Source: Clostridium sp. UBA4108
Lineage (GTDB): Bacteria; Bacillota; Clostridia; Clostridiales; Clostridiaceae
Length of the DNA: 64,000 bases
NCBI GenBank assembly: GCA_002381695.1
Contig: DFXM01000001.1
Coordinates: forward strand, 1 to 64,000
Direction: 5' to 3'
In this document: positions 24,249 through 33,484 of the stretch, piece after piece
Layout: each line of letters begins with the position of its first letter
Numbering within the stretch: the stretch's first letter is position 1
Made by a program: the position numbers and the translations under genes
The notes under the pieces: model-generated
Told to the model about the DNA's origin: nothing
Database searches by the model: none
What the model saw: only the letters and a program-made list of their open reading frames with translations

Positions 24249-25307
24249 ATGGAAAGTTATTTTTTAGAGAAATTAAATAAAATGCTTTTTCTTGAAATAA
24301 AAGAGGGGAGTATTTTAAATGGATATAGATTTAAAGAGAGCGTATATATGCCTGTTAAATCTGATGACATAGTAAATAAGGCTAAAGAAGGAGACAACTT
24401 GAAAAATATACCTATTCATATGTTTGTAGAGGGTATGGCATATGTATTAGGAGCAGATAAGAAATTTAAATCTAATGATACATATAAAGAAGTAATAGGA
24501 CATATACCTAATAGCTGTAAATTTATCAAGAGTAAAATATTTGAGAGTATAAAAAGTGAAAAATATGAAGAAGCGTATGTGCTTTTAAGAGGGCTTATGG
24601 AATTAGAGTTTACTGTGGAGGTTTTAGATAAAGCATTACTTTTAATAGATGGAATTAGAAAAAACAATAAAATCCTTGAGGAGGAAGAAAGAAGAGTTAT
24701 AGAATTATCAAAGAAGTTAAATGAATACGCAACTCCATATTACTATGAAGCAATATTAAAAAATGAGAATAAGCAGTTTAGTGAAGCGTTATTTGCTATT
24801 AATCAATATATTTCTTTAGGTGGAGAAGTTACTAAGGAAATAAGTGAATTTAAGTCTGCATTAACTACCATAGAAGAATATGATAGAGGTAAAGAATTAA
24901 TATATGATGAACCTAAAGAGGCTTTGGAGATTTTATTGCCATTAATTGAAGTATTAGGTGACAGTGCAGAATTGTATTATTATATAGCAATTGCATATAG
25001 AGTACTAGAAAATTATGAAAAAGGGATTTATTATTTAAATGAAGCCTTGACTATAGATAGTAGTTATGCAGATGTGTTTAATGAAATGGGAATTAACTAT
25101 GCTTGTTTAAATGATTTTCAAAATGCTATAAAATATTTTAGAAAGGTATTTGAAGTTACAAAATCGGTAGAGGTTTGTACAAACCTAGTAATGTGTTACT
25201 TAAATAGTGGGGATATGAAAGGTGCACAAGCACATTTAGAGATAGCTGAGAAACTTAATCCTAAGGATGATATTGTGTTAGAACTAAAAAAAATGTTGAA
25301 AGTATAA
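24249..25307 (+). CDS. TPR-repeat protein
   Basis: A 352-residue cytoplasmic protein. The N-terminal 120 residues are unassigned. From about residue 155 to the end there are tetratricopeptide repeats, most clearly AELYYYIAIAYRVLENYEKG, then ADVFNEMGINYACLNDFQNA and VCTNLVMCYLNSGDMKGAQA, with the usual small and aromatic spacing. TPR arrays bind proteins, but no partner can be deduced. The ATG follows GGAAGGTG. It is a single gene upstream of the polysaccharide locus, with 258 bases between them, so a link with the locus is not shown. Confidence 0.85.
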   Translation: MESYFLEKLNKMLFLEIKEGSILNGYRFKESVYMPVKSDDIVNKAKEGDNLKNIPIHMFVEGMAYVLGADKKFKSNDTYKEVIGHIPNSCKFIKSKIFESIKSEKYEEAYVLLRGLMELEFTVEVLDKALLLIDGIRKNNKILEEEERRVIELSKKLNEYATPYYYEAILKNENKQFSEALFAINQYISLGGEVTKEISEFKSALTTIEEYDRGKELIYDEPKEALEILLPLIEVLGDSAELYYYIAIAYRVLENYEKGIYYLNEALTIDSSYADVFNEMGINYACLNDFQNAIKYFRKVFEVTKSVEVCTNLVMCYLNSGDMKGAQAHLEIAEKLNPKDDIVLELKKMLKV

Positions 25308-25565
25308 CAAATTTGATTTATTCTAATAATATTGTTAAATTAGTTGTATAATATACTTATGTGATTTATAGCTATAATCTTTGTAGCTATATTAGGAAAA
25401 ATAGGAAAAATACGAAGTTATTTAATTTAATTGTCTTAAATAGACTAAATAGTGACATTTTAGAAATATGTTTTAAGTTTTTTTTATGGTACTATATTAT
25501 AGCTGAGGAGTTAATAAGATAATTAGGCAACAATAACCTATTACCTTTGTTTAGGAAGTGTTTAT

Positions 25566-27404
25566 ATGAAAAAAGAAAATAAAATTTTAATTTTTGATAT
25601 TATATTAATAATTGCAGCATTATATGTATCTCTACTATTAAGATTTGATTTTAATATACCTCAAGGATATATAGAGTTTTTCTATAATTCTATAATACCA
25701 TTAGTTATATTTACAGTATTGTTCAATATGATTTTCAAACTTTATAGTAATATATGGAAATATGCAACTATGCAGGATATATTATCTATAGTATATTCAG
25801 TTACAGCTACTAATATAGTATTTATATTTTACTTATATTTCATTAGTCATATAGTATTTAATAGTAATTACTTTCGTTTTCCATTAACAGTGCATATAAT
25901 TTTTTGGATTTTATCTGTTTTGAGTCTAGGTGGTATACGCTTTATGTACAGAATTGTAGATATTAGTCATCTAGGAAAAATAAAATCTAATAAAAAGAAA
26001 AATGTATTGATAATTGGAGCAGGTGATGCGGGGGCTATTTTAATAAAGGAAATAATACGAAATAGCAACTTGAATTATAAGATTGTTGGATTAATTGATG
26101 ATAATGACTATAAAAAAGGAAAAAGAATCAATGGCATAAAGGTATTAGGAGATAGAAGTCATATTGTAAAAATATGCAAGGATCATAAGGTGGAAGAAAT
26201 AATCATAGCAATGCCGTCAGCAGATTTGGAAACAAAAAAAGAAATTTTAAATATTTGTAAAGATACTAAATGCAAAATGAAAACAATGCCTGGAATTTAT
26301 GAAATAATAGATGGAGATATTAATATTAGTCAGTTAAGAGATGTTAACATTGATGACTTACTTGGTAGGGAAGCCATTAAGTTAAAAACAGAGCATATTG
26401 ATAAATATATAAAAGGTAAGATAGTATTGGTTACCGGTGGTGGTGGCACCATTGGTTCTGAACTATGTAGGCAGATAGCAAAATTTAATCCGGAAAAAAT
26501 ATTAATACTAGATATTTATGAAAATAATGCTTATGAATTAGAGATGGAGTTTAATAGGAATCTACCTAATATTGAGAAACAGGTTTTAATTGCATCTGTA
26601 AGGGATAAGGCTAGAATGGAAGAAATATTTAGAAAGTATAAGCCTCAAGTTGTATTCCATGCAGCTGCACATAAACATGTTCCATTAATGGAAAACAATG
26701 TGGGGGATGCAGTTAAAAATAATATTATAGGAACCTATAATGTAGTAAAATGTTGCCATAAATATAAAGTTGAGAGATTTGTTTTAATAAGTACAGATAA
26801 AGCTGTAAATCCAACTAATGTAATGGGTGCCACTAAAAGATTCTGTGAGCTAATTATACAAGCTATGGATGAGATTAGTGATACTGATTTTGTAGCTGTA
26901 CGATTTGGAAATGTACTGGGAAGTAATGGCTCAGTAATTCCATTATTTAAGAAACAGATAGCAAAAGGTGGGCCTGTTACGGTTACTCATCCGGATATAA
27001 ACAGATTTTTTATGACTATTCCTGAAGCGGCTCAACTTGTTATACAGGCAGGGAGTTTAGCTGAAGGTGGAGAAATATTTGTTTTAGACATGGGAAATCC
27101 AGTTAAAATAGTAGATCTTGCTAGAGACTTAATAAGTCTTTCAGGATATAAACCAGATGTTGATATTAAAATAGAATATGTAGGATTGAGACCTGGTGAA
27201 AAGCTCTATGAAGAACTTCTAATGGATGAAATAGCACTTACATCCACTGAACATGATAAGATATTTGTAGAGAAGCCAAAGGATGCTCATATAGATTTTA
27301 TAGAAAATTCTATAAATCAATTTGAACAAGTAGATAATATGTGTGATGAAGATATATTGCAGCTAATAGAGGAGAAAGTTCCTACATACCATAGGAAAAA
27401 GTAA
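25566..27404 (+). CDS. Membrane-bound UDP-sugar 4,6-dehydratase (PglF/WbpM/CapD family)
   Basis: A 612-residue protein that starts the polysaccharide locus. Four hydrophobic segments occupy residues 1-135. A CoA-binding-like Rossmann fold follows (VLIIGAGDAGAILIKEI, about 149-165). The catalytic extended SDR domain begins at VLVTGGGGTIGSELCRQI (about 290) and has STDKAVNPTNVMGATKR, where Met-Lys replaces the usual Tyr-Lys, as in WbpM and PglF. These enzymes convert UDP-GlcNAc to the 4-keto-6-deoxy sugar, the precursor of bacillosamine or fucosamine-type sugars. The aminotransferase encoded at 36032 is the probable next enzyme. Confidence 0.93.
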   Translation: MKKENKILIFDIILIIAALYVSLLLRFDFNIPQGYIEFFYNSIIPLVIFTVLFNMIFKLYSNIWKYATMQDILSIVYSVTATNIVFIFYLYFISHIVFNSNYFRFPLTVHIIFWILSVLSLGGIRFMYRIVDISHLGKIKSNKKKNVLIIGAGDAGAILIKEIIRNSNLNYKIVGLIDDNDYKKGKRINGIKVLGDRSHIVKICKDHKVEEIIIAMPSADLETKKEILNICKDTKCKMKTMPGIYEIIDGDINISQLRDVNIDDLLGREAIKLKTEHIDKYIKGKIVLVTGGGGTIGSELCRQIAKFNPEKILILDIYENNAYELEMEFNRNLPNIEKQVLIASVRDKARMEEIFRKYKPQVVFHAAAHKHVPLMENNVGDAVKNNIIGTYNVVKCCHKYKVERFVLISTDKAVNPTNVMGATKRFCELIIQAMDEISDTDFVAVRFGNVLGSNGSVIPLFKKQIAKGGPVTVTHPDINRFFMTIPEAAQLVIQAGSLAEGGEIFVLDMGNPVKIVDLARDLISLSGYKPDVDIKIEYVGLRPGEKLYEELLMDEIALTSTEHDKIFVEKPKDAHIDFIENSINQFEQVDNMCDEDILQLIEEKVPTYHRKK

Positions 27405-27432
27405 TTATTATAAGTTTTAGGAGAGATTGAAT

Positions 27433-28536
27433 ATGAAAGTAAATTTATTAGATTTAAATGCACAATATAATACAATTAAAGAAGATATCAACAATGCAAT
27501 TAAAGAAGTATTGGAGTCTTCAACTTATATAATGGGTCCCAATGTGAAAAAAATAGAAAGTGAAATAGCAGAGTTTACAGGAGTAAAACATGGCATAGCT
27601 GTAGCTAATGGAACAGATGCACTAATGCTTGCCCTAAAAGCATTAGGAGTTAAAGAAGGAGATGAAGTTATAACTACTCCATTTACTTTTTTTGCATCAG
27701 CTGAAACAACTTCAGTAGTCGGAGCAACTCCAGTATTTGCAGATGTATTACCAGATACGTTATGTATTGATCCAAATAGCATTGAAAAGTGCATTACTGA
27801 AAAAACAAAGGTTATCATACCAGTACACATATTTGGACAAATGTGTGATATGGATAAGATAATGGATATAGCTAAAAAACACAATTTATATGTTATAGAA
27901 GATGCATGTCAAGCCATAGGTGCAGAGTATAAAGGGAAGAGAGCTGGATCCATTGGGCATATGGGGACTTATTCATTTTTTCCAACAAAGAATTTAGGAG
28001 CTTATGGTGATGGTGGTATGGTAGTTACTAATGATGATACATTAGCAGACAAAGTTAAACTTCTAAGAGCTCATGGTTCAAAGGTTAAATATAATCATAT
28101 AGCAATAGGGCACAATAGTAGACTTGATGAAATTCAAGCAGCCATATTAAGAGTTAAATTTAAACATATAGAACAATGGAATAATGAAAGAAATAGAAAA
28201 GCACATATATATAATGAATTATTAAGTGGGATAGACCTAATTACTCCAACAGAATTGGAAGAGAATAAACATGTATATCATATGTATGTAGTTCAATCCT
28301 ATAAAAGAGATGAAATTATTAAATTTTTAAAGGAAAGAGGTGTATCTACTGGAGTTTATTATCCATCTCCAGTTCACCTTCAAGAAGTTTATAGACATTT
28401 AAATTATAGTGAGGGAGATTTACAAGTATCTGAGGATGCCTGTGAAAAAACTTTTGCATTACCACTATATCCAGAGATAACATTGGAAGAACAAAAGTAC
28501 GTAGCAGATCAAATTAAAGAATTCTTTAACAAGTAA
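27433..28536 (+). CDS. DegT/DnrJ/EryC1 sugar aminotransferase (WbpE-like)
   Basis: A 367-residue PLP-dependent sugar-nucleotide aminotransferase. It has VANGTDALMLAL, the EDACQAIGAEYKGKRAG segment, and the PLP lysine in SFFPTKNLGAYGDGGMV. Beginning VNLLDLNAQYNTIKEDI, it resembles WbpE/WlbC-type enzymes that aminate the C3 keto group of UDP-GlcNAcA derivatives. That fits the 6-dehydrogenase and Gfo/Idh oxidoreductase in the same locus. A TTG at 27427 is in frame, but AGGAGA (27419-27424) is spaced correctly for ATG 27433. It lies 28 bases after the dehydratase gene. Confidence 0.9.
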   Translation: MKVNLLDLNAQYNTIKEDINNAIKEVLESSTYIMGPNVKKIESEIAEFTGVKHGIAVANGTDALMLALKALGVKEGDEVITTPFTFFASAETTSVVGATPVFADVLPDTLCIDPNSIEKCITEKTKVIIPVHIFGQMCDMDKIMDIAKKHNLYVIEDACQAIGAEYKGKRAGSIGHMGTYSFFPTKNLGAYGDGGMVVTNDDTLADKVKLLRAHGSKVKYNHIAIGHNSRLDEIQAAILRVKFKHIEQWNNERNRKAHIYNELLSGIDLITPTELEENKHVYHMYVVQSYKRDEIIKFLKERGVSTGVYYPSPVHLQEVYRHLNYSEGDLQVSEDACEKTFALPLYPEITLEEQKYVADQIKEFFNK

Positions 28537-28580
28537 CTATAAATAAACATTGAGGTGCTTTGCCTTAGGAGGTTAAATTC

Positions 28581-29897
28581 ATGAGTCAATTAAAAGAAGA
28601 ATTATTATTAAAATTAAAAAATAAAACAGCTAGGCTTGGAGTAGTGGGACTTGGATATGTAGGACTTCCATTAGCTGTGGAAAAAGCTCGAGCAGGCTAT
28701 GAAGTTATAGGTTTTGATGTTCAAGATAAAAAAGTTAGTATGGTTAATGAAGGGAAAAACTACATAGGGGATATAGTAGATGAGGATTTAGCTGAATTGG
28801 TTAAAAACGGCAAGTTGAAAGCTACTACAGATTTTAGTTTTGTGGCTGATGTAGATACTGTTTGTATAGCAGTTCCAACACCATTAGATTTATATAAACA
28901 GCCAGATTTATCCTATGTAGTAAATTCCACTAAGGATGTAGCTAAATATCTAAAAAGAGGTATGTTAGTAGTGCTTGAGAGTACAACATATCCAGGAACT
29001 ACTGAAGAAGTTATAAAGCCGCTATTGGAAGAAAATGGGTTAAAGTGTGGAGAAGACTTTTTCTTAGCATTCTCTCCAGAGAGGGTTGACCCAGGTAATA
29101 AAGATTTTAATACTAAAAATACTCCTAAAGTAGTGGGAGGATGTACAACTTCATGTACAGAGGTTGCAGGAGAATTATACAGAAGTGTGCTTGAGGGAGA
29201 TATAATGGAAGTATCTTCACCAGCAGTGGCAGAAATGGAAAAAATATTAGAAAATACCTTTAGAAATATTAACATAGCTCTTGCCAATGAAATGGCTATA
29301 TTATGTAAGAGAATGGGAATAGATGTATGGGAAGTAATAGATGCAGCTAAAACTAAACCATATGGCTTTATGCCATTTTATCCAGGTCCAGGACTTGGAG
29401 GACATTGCATACCATTAGATCCATTCTATTTAGAGTGGAAGGCTAAAGAATATGATTATCACACTAAGTTAATAGAAACTTCAGGAATAATCAATGATTC
29501 TATGCCAGAGTTTGTACTTGAAAACATAATGAAGCTTTTAAATGGGCATAAAAAGGCTTTAAATGGATCAAAAGTTCTAATAATGGGAGCAGCTTATAAA
29601 AAAGATATAGATGATATGAGAGAGTCACCAACATTAAAAGTTATGGAGCTTTTAGAAAAAAATGGTGCTGATATCATAGTTAATGATCCATATATACCAT
29701 CATTTGCTCACAAAGGTAAAGAATATATATCTGTAGAGTGGGAAAAGGAAATAGATAATGCAGATATAGTTGTTATAACAACAGATCATAGTTGTTATGA
29801 TTATGAGCTAATAGTTGAGAAAGCAAGTCTTCTTTATGACACTAGAAATGCTACAAAAGGTGTTAAAAAGAATAGAGAGAAAATAAATAAGCTATAA
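28581..29897 (+). CDS. UDP-N-acetylhexosamine 6-dehydrogenase (WbpA/WecC family)
   Basis: A 438-residue NAD-dependent dehydrogenase oxidising the C6 hydroxyl of a UDP-HexNAc to the uronic acid. The N-terminal Rossmann motif is VVGLGYVGLPLAVEKARAGY (about 20-39). The catalytic Cys is in GLGGHCIPLDPFYLEWKAKE, and the UDP-binding C-terminal domain has VLIMGAAYKKDIDDMRESP. In the pathway to 2,3-diamino-2,3-dideoxy-glucuronic acid this step is followed by a Gfo/Idh oxidoreductase and a DegT aminotransferase, both present here. AGGAGG precedes the ATG. A stable hairpin follows the gene at 29913-29945. Confidence 0.93.
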   Translation: MSQLKEELLLKLKNKTARLGVVGLGYVGLPLAVEKARAGYEVIGFDVQDKKVSMVNEGKNYIGDIVDEDLAELVKNGKLKATTDFSFVADVDTVCIAVPTPLDLYKQPDLSYVVNSTKDVAKYLKRGMLVVLESTTYPGTTEEVIKPLLEENGLKCGEDFFLAFSPERVDPGNKDFNTKNTPKVVGGCTTSCTEVAGELYRSVLEGDIMEVSSPAVAEMEKILENTFRNINIALANEMAILCKRMGIDVWEVIDAAKTKPYGFMPFYPGPGLGGHCIPLDPFYLEWKAKEYDYHTKLIETSGIINDSMPEFVLENIMKLLNGHKKALNGSKVLIMGAAYKKDIDDMRESPTLKVMELLEKNGADIIVNDPYIPSFAHKGKEYISVEWEKEIDNADIVVITTDHSCYDYELIVEKASLLYDTRNATKGVKKNREKINKL

Positions 29898-29912
29898 TTA
29901 AAGTTGAGCCTT

Positions 29913-29945
29913 AGAAAGCACATAGTTAGTAGCTATGTGCTTTCT
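29913..29945 (+). other. Stable hairpin inside the polysaccharide operon
   Basis: AGAAAGCACATAG and CTATGTGCTTTCT form a perfect 13-bp stem with a seven-base loop between the dehydrogenase and glycosyltransferase genes. It is followed by ATATAAAA, not a run of T, so it may adjust expression or RNA stability rather than end transcription. Confidence 0.7.
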
Positions 29946-29965
29946 ATATAAAAAAGGAGCATTTT

Positions 29966-31186
29966 ATGAAATTATTGGTTATATCTCATATGTATCCTAA
30001 CGATTATAATAAAAATAGTGGTATATTTATACATAAGCAAGTTAAGGCATTAAAAAAAAATTATGGTGAGGAGATAAATATAAAAGTAGTATCTCCTGTA
30101 CCTTATACCCCATTTCTTCTTTCATTGATTTCTCAGAAATACAAAAAGTATTATAATATTCCTGAAAAATTAGATTATGAAGGGATAGAGGTTTATTATC
30201 CAAGGGTTTTATTGCTACCTAAAAATTTAAATTTTAAAAGTTCTGGAAAAGCTTTATACAAAGGGATGAATAGATTAGTAGAAAAAATTAATAGAGATTT
30301 TAAATTTGATTTAATTCATGCACATGTAGCACTTCCCGATGGAGAAAGTGCATTACTATTAAATAAAAAATATAATAAACCTATAATAACAACAATTCAT
30401 GGTCAAGATATGAATTATACAGTAAATTTAAATGATGATTATAAAGAGAAAGTAATAAATGTTATAGAGAAATCTGATAAGATTGTTTTTGTCAGCAATA
30501 AACTAAGAAAAGAAGCTGAAAAGTATACTAATAAAACTTCTAATTTTGAAGTAATTTCAAATGGAATAAGTATAGAAGATATAAAGAAACAGTATAATGA
30601 TGAAATAAAAGAGGAATTTACTAATAAAAAATATATTTTAGTAGTTGGAAATTTACTTAAGACTAAGGGTATGCATTATGCCATAGAAGCATTTAGTGAG
30701 ATACATAAAAAGTATGATGATTATATAATGATAATTATAGGTCGTGGACCTGAAAGAGAGAATTTAGAGAGACTCTGTAAGGATAGAGGAGTTGAAGATA
30801 AAATTATTTTTAAAGGGCAGGTACCTAATGGAAAGGTAATGGAATATATGAATTATTGCGAATTTTTTGTATTACCTAGCTATAAAGAAGGCTTTGGTGT
30901 AGTATATATAGAGGCAATGGCTCATGGAAAAACTGTTATTGGATGCAAGGGTGAAGGAATTCAAGATGTTATTGAAAATTTAAAAGATGGCATTTTAGTC
31001 TTGCCTCAAGATAAAGATGATTTAAGAAATAAGATGGAATTACTAATAACTGATAGTGAATTACGAGAAAGTATAGGAGTAAATGCTAAGAAAAAAATTC
31101 TAAGTAATTATACATGGGATAATAATGCTGTGAAAAATTATCAGCTATATGAAGAGTTGTTAAATAAATTTTATGGAGGTAAATAA
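29966..31186 (+). CDS. Glycosyltransferase family 4 (GT-B fold)
   Basis: A 406-residue glycosyltransferase. The N-terminal domain starts MKLLVISHMYPNDYNKNSGIF and contains DLIHAHVALPDG. The C-terminal GT1-type donor domain has ILVVGNLLKTKGMHYAIEAF and the E-x7-E motif in PSYKEGFGVVYIEAMAHGK. It would add one sugar to the lipid-linked repeat unit on the cytoplasmic face. Donor and acceptor are unknown. The gene overlaps the ribosome-site region of the next one, and the two are separated by one base. Confidence 0.92.
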   Translation: MKLLVISHMYPNDYNKNSGIFIHKQVKALKKNYGEEINIKVVSPVPYTPFLLSLISQKYKKYYNIPEKLDYEGIEVYYPRVLLLPKNLNFKSSGKALYKGMNRLVEKINRDFKFDLIHAHVALPDGESALLLNKKYNKPIITTIHGQDMNYTVNLNDDYKEKVINVIEKSDKIVFVSNKLRKEAEKYTNKTSNFEVISNGISIEDIKKQYNDEIKEEFTNKKYILVVGNLLKTKGMHYAIEAFSEIHKKYDDYIMIIIGRGPERENLERLCKDRGVEDKIIFKGQVPNGKVMEYMNYCEFFVLPSYKEGFGVVYIEAMAHGKTVIGCKGEGIQDVIENLKDGILVLPQDKDDLRNKMELLITDSELRESIGVNAKKKILSNYTWDNNAVKNYQLYEELLNKFYGGK

Positions 31187-31187
31187 C

Positions 31188-32300
31188 ATGAATAAGCTAA
31201 AATTTGTAGTTATAGGTTGCGGAAGGATATCTTATAAGGGTATAGAAGCAATAATAAATAATAAAGATATGGCAACTCTAGTTGGAACTTGTGATCCAAT
31301 AGAGGAAAAGGCAATATCAAAAAAAGATGAGTACATAAAAAATATAAACTGTGATTGTGATGTTAAGATTTTTACAGATTACAAAAAAATGTGTGATGAG
31401 TTAGAGTTTAATGTAGCTTATATAGCAACAGAAAGTGGATATCACCCAGAAATATCAAAATATCTAATGAATAAAGGAAAGCATGTAATAATTGAAAAAC
31501 CTATGGCATTATCCATAAAAGATGCAAATGAGATGATAGAAGTTGCTAAGAAAAATGGAGTGGTTTTAAGCGTATGTCATCAAAATAGATTTAATGCGCC
31601 AATACAAAAATTGAGGAATGCTATAGAAAGAGATAGATTTGGTAGACTTGTTAATGGTACAGCTAGAATTTTATGGAATAGAAATATGGGATATTATGAA
31701 CAAGCTCCTTGGAGAGGTACTTGGGAATTAGATGGTGGAACACTTATGAACCAATGCATACATAATATAGATCTTTTACAATGGATGTTAGGTGGAGAAA
31801 TAGATACTGTTTATGCACAATGTGATACATTTTTAAGAGATATTGAAGCAGAAGATTTTGGAGCTATTGTAATTAGATTTAAAAATGGTGCTATAGGAAT
31901 AGTGGAAGGAAGCGCTTGTGTATTCCCTAAGAATCTAGAAGAAACATTGAGTATATTTGGAGAAAAGGGTGCAGTATGTATAGGTGGCATGGCTGTGAAT
32001 AAAATTGAAACATGGAGATTTGAGGATAACTTAGAAACAGAAGAAGAAGTTATAAAAGAAGCTTCAGGAGAAATTGAGAATGTATATGGAGCAGGTCATA
32101 CAGCATTGTTTAAAAATGTGATAGAATCAATAAACAATGAAACAAAGCCATTAATTGATGGAAATGAAGGAAAGAAAGCTATGGAAATAATTTTAGCTGC
32201 ATATAAATCAAGAATGACAGGCATGCCAATAAAATTTCCTATGGAAGATTTTGCTAGTATAGACATGGAAAACATACATAGAATAAAGGATAAGCAATAG
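31188..32300 (+). CDS. Gfo/Idh/MocA oxidoreductase (WbpB/WlbA-like)
   Basis: A 370-residue NAD(P)-dependent oxidoreductase. It has the Rossmann motif FVVIGCGRISYKGIEAI at the N-terminus, the signature VIIEKPMALSIKDA around residue 100, and APWRGTWELDGGTLMNQCIHNID with the catalytic-region His. In wbp-type pathways this family oxidises the C3 hydroxyl of UDP-GlcNAcA before amination. That role is inferred from its neighbours. ATG 31173 lies upstream in frame, but GGAGGT (31176-31181) positions ribosomes at ATG 31188, one base after the preceding stop. Confidence 0.9.
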   Translation: MNKLKFVVIGCGRISYKGIEAIINNKDMATLVGTCDPIEEKAISKKDEYIKNINCDCDVKIFTDYKKMCDELEFNVAYIATESGYHPEISKYLMNKGKHVIIEKPMALSIKDANEMIEVAKKNGVVLSVCHQNRFNAPIQKLRNAIERDRFGRLVNGTARILWNRNMGYYEQAPWRGTWELDGGTLMNQCIHNIDLLQWMLGGEIDTVYAQCDTFLRDIEAEDFGAIVIRFKNGAIGIVEGSACVFPKNLEETLSIFGEKGAVCIGGMAVNKIETWRFEDNLETEEEVIKEASGEIENVYGAGHTALFKNVIESINNETKPLIDGNEGKKAMEIILAAYKSRMTGMPIKFPMEDFASIDMENIHRIKDKQ

Positions 32301-32370
32301 TATAAAAATAACAAATTTTAAGTATGAGATGAGAAAGCTCTTTTCATAACTAAAAAGTGTGGAGGACTAT

Positions 32371-33474
32371 ATGAAAATTTGTATTTTAACCTCTGGGCAT
32401 GATGTTTTTGATAATAGGATTTATTATAAGGAAATTTTATCACTAAAAAAAGTATATAATGATATTTATATCGTAGCGCCAGGAGAGAAAGATTTTATTA
32501 CAGATGATGGAATTACTGTAAAATGCTTTAGAAAGAGAAGCAGTTGGCATGATAGATTAAGGCCAATGAAAGATATGTTTAATATTGCTAAAGAAATAGG
32601 AGCAGATATATATCATGCTCATGAACCAGATTCTTTTCAGGTAGCTTTAAAATTAAAGAAGCATTTAGGATCAAAGGCTATATACGATTCTCATGAATAT
32701 CATCCAGAAAGTTTTAGTGAGCATTTTAAATTTATGAAAAGATCTATTACAAAAGTAATATATAAATATGAAGAATCAATGGGTAAAAAAGCTGACTATA
32801 TAATATCTGTAAATGATATTTTGGTAAATAAATTTAAAACTTATAATGACAATGTAGCATTGATACCTAATTATCCTGTATTACATTTATCAAGCAAGGA
32901 GAAGCAATTAAGCTATAAGCCTACCTTTGTATATGTAGGAGGATTAAGGGAAGATAGAGGTATTTTAAAAATTCTTGAATCAATAAAACTAATTGGAGAA
33001 GAATATAGATATATATTCATTGGTGGTTTTGAAAATAAAATCATAGAAGCTAGGGTAAAGGAACTTTTAAATGGAGAATTAAAGAAGGCGGATATAAAGT
33101 TCACAGGCAAAATTCCACATATAGAAGTTTTCAAATACCTACAGAGTTCTTGGGCTGGATTTGTGTTATTACAGCCAGTAAACTGGCGATATATAAACTC
33201 AGAACCCATAAAAGTATTTGAGTATATGATGAGTCAAACTCCAGTTATTGCTAGCGATTTTCCCATGATGAAAAATATAATTAAAAGTAGTGAATGTGGA
33301 GTTTTAGTTAATCCTGAAGATTGTAATGCTATAGCAGATACTATTAAAAAAATGGCAAAAGAAATTGAAATAATTAAAAAGCAAGGGAAAAATGGATTGG
33401 TAGCAATTGAAAATAAATACAATTGGAACATATGTGAACAAAGATTATTAAAGTTGTATAAGGAGTTATGCTAG
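32371..33474 (+). CDS. Glycosyltransferase (GT4-like)
   Basis: A 367-residue GT-B-fold glycosyltransferase. The N-terminus KICILTSGHDVFDNRIYYKE and the DIYHAHEPDSFQVALKLKK and YDSHEYHPE segments are typical of family 4 enzymes of capsule loci. The donor domain contains YVGGLREDRGILKILESI and EPIKVFEYMMSQTPVIASDF. The GTG at 32359 overlaps the ribosome site GGAGGA, so the start is ATG 32371. A 70-base gap precedes it, and the polymerase-like gene follows after 10 bases. Confidence 0.9.
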   Translation: MKICILTSGHDVFDNRIYYKEILSLKKVYNDIYIVAPGEKDFITDDGITVKCFRKRSSWHDRLRPMKDMFNIAKEIGADIYHAHEPDSFQVALKLKKHLGSKAIYDSHEYHPESFSEHFKFMKRSITKVIYKYEESMGKKADYIISVNDILVNKFKTYNDNVALIPNYPVLHLSSKEKQLSYKPTFVYVGGLREDRGILKILESIKLIGEEYRYIFIGGFENKIIEARVKELLNGELKKADIKFTGKIPHIEVFKYLQSSWAGFVLLQPVNWRYINSEPIKVFEYMMSQTPVIASDFPMMKNIIKSSECGVLVNPEDCNAIADTIKKMAKEIEIIKKQGKNGLVAIENKYNWNICEQRLLKLYKELC

Positions 33475-33484
33475 AGGTGGGTAA

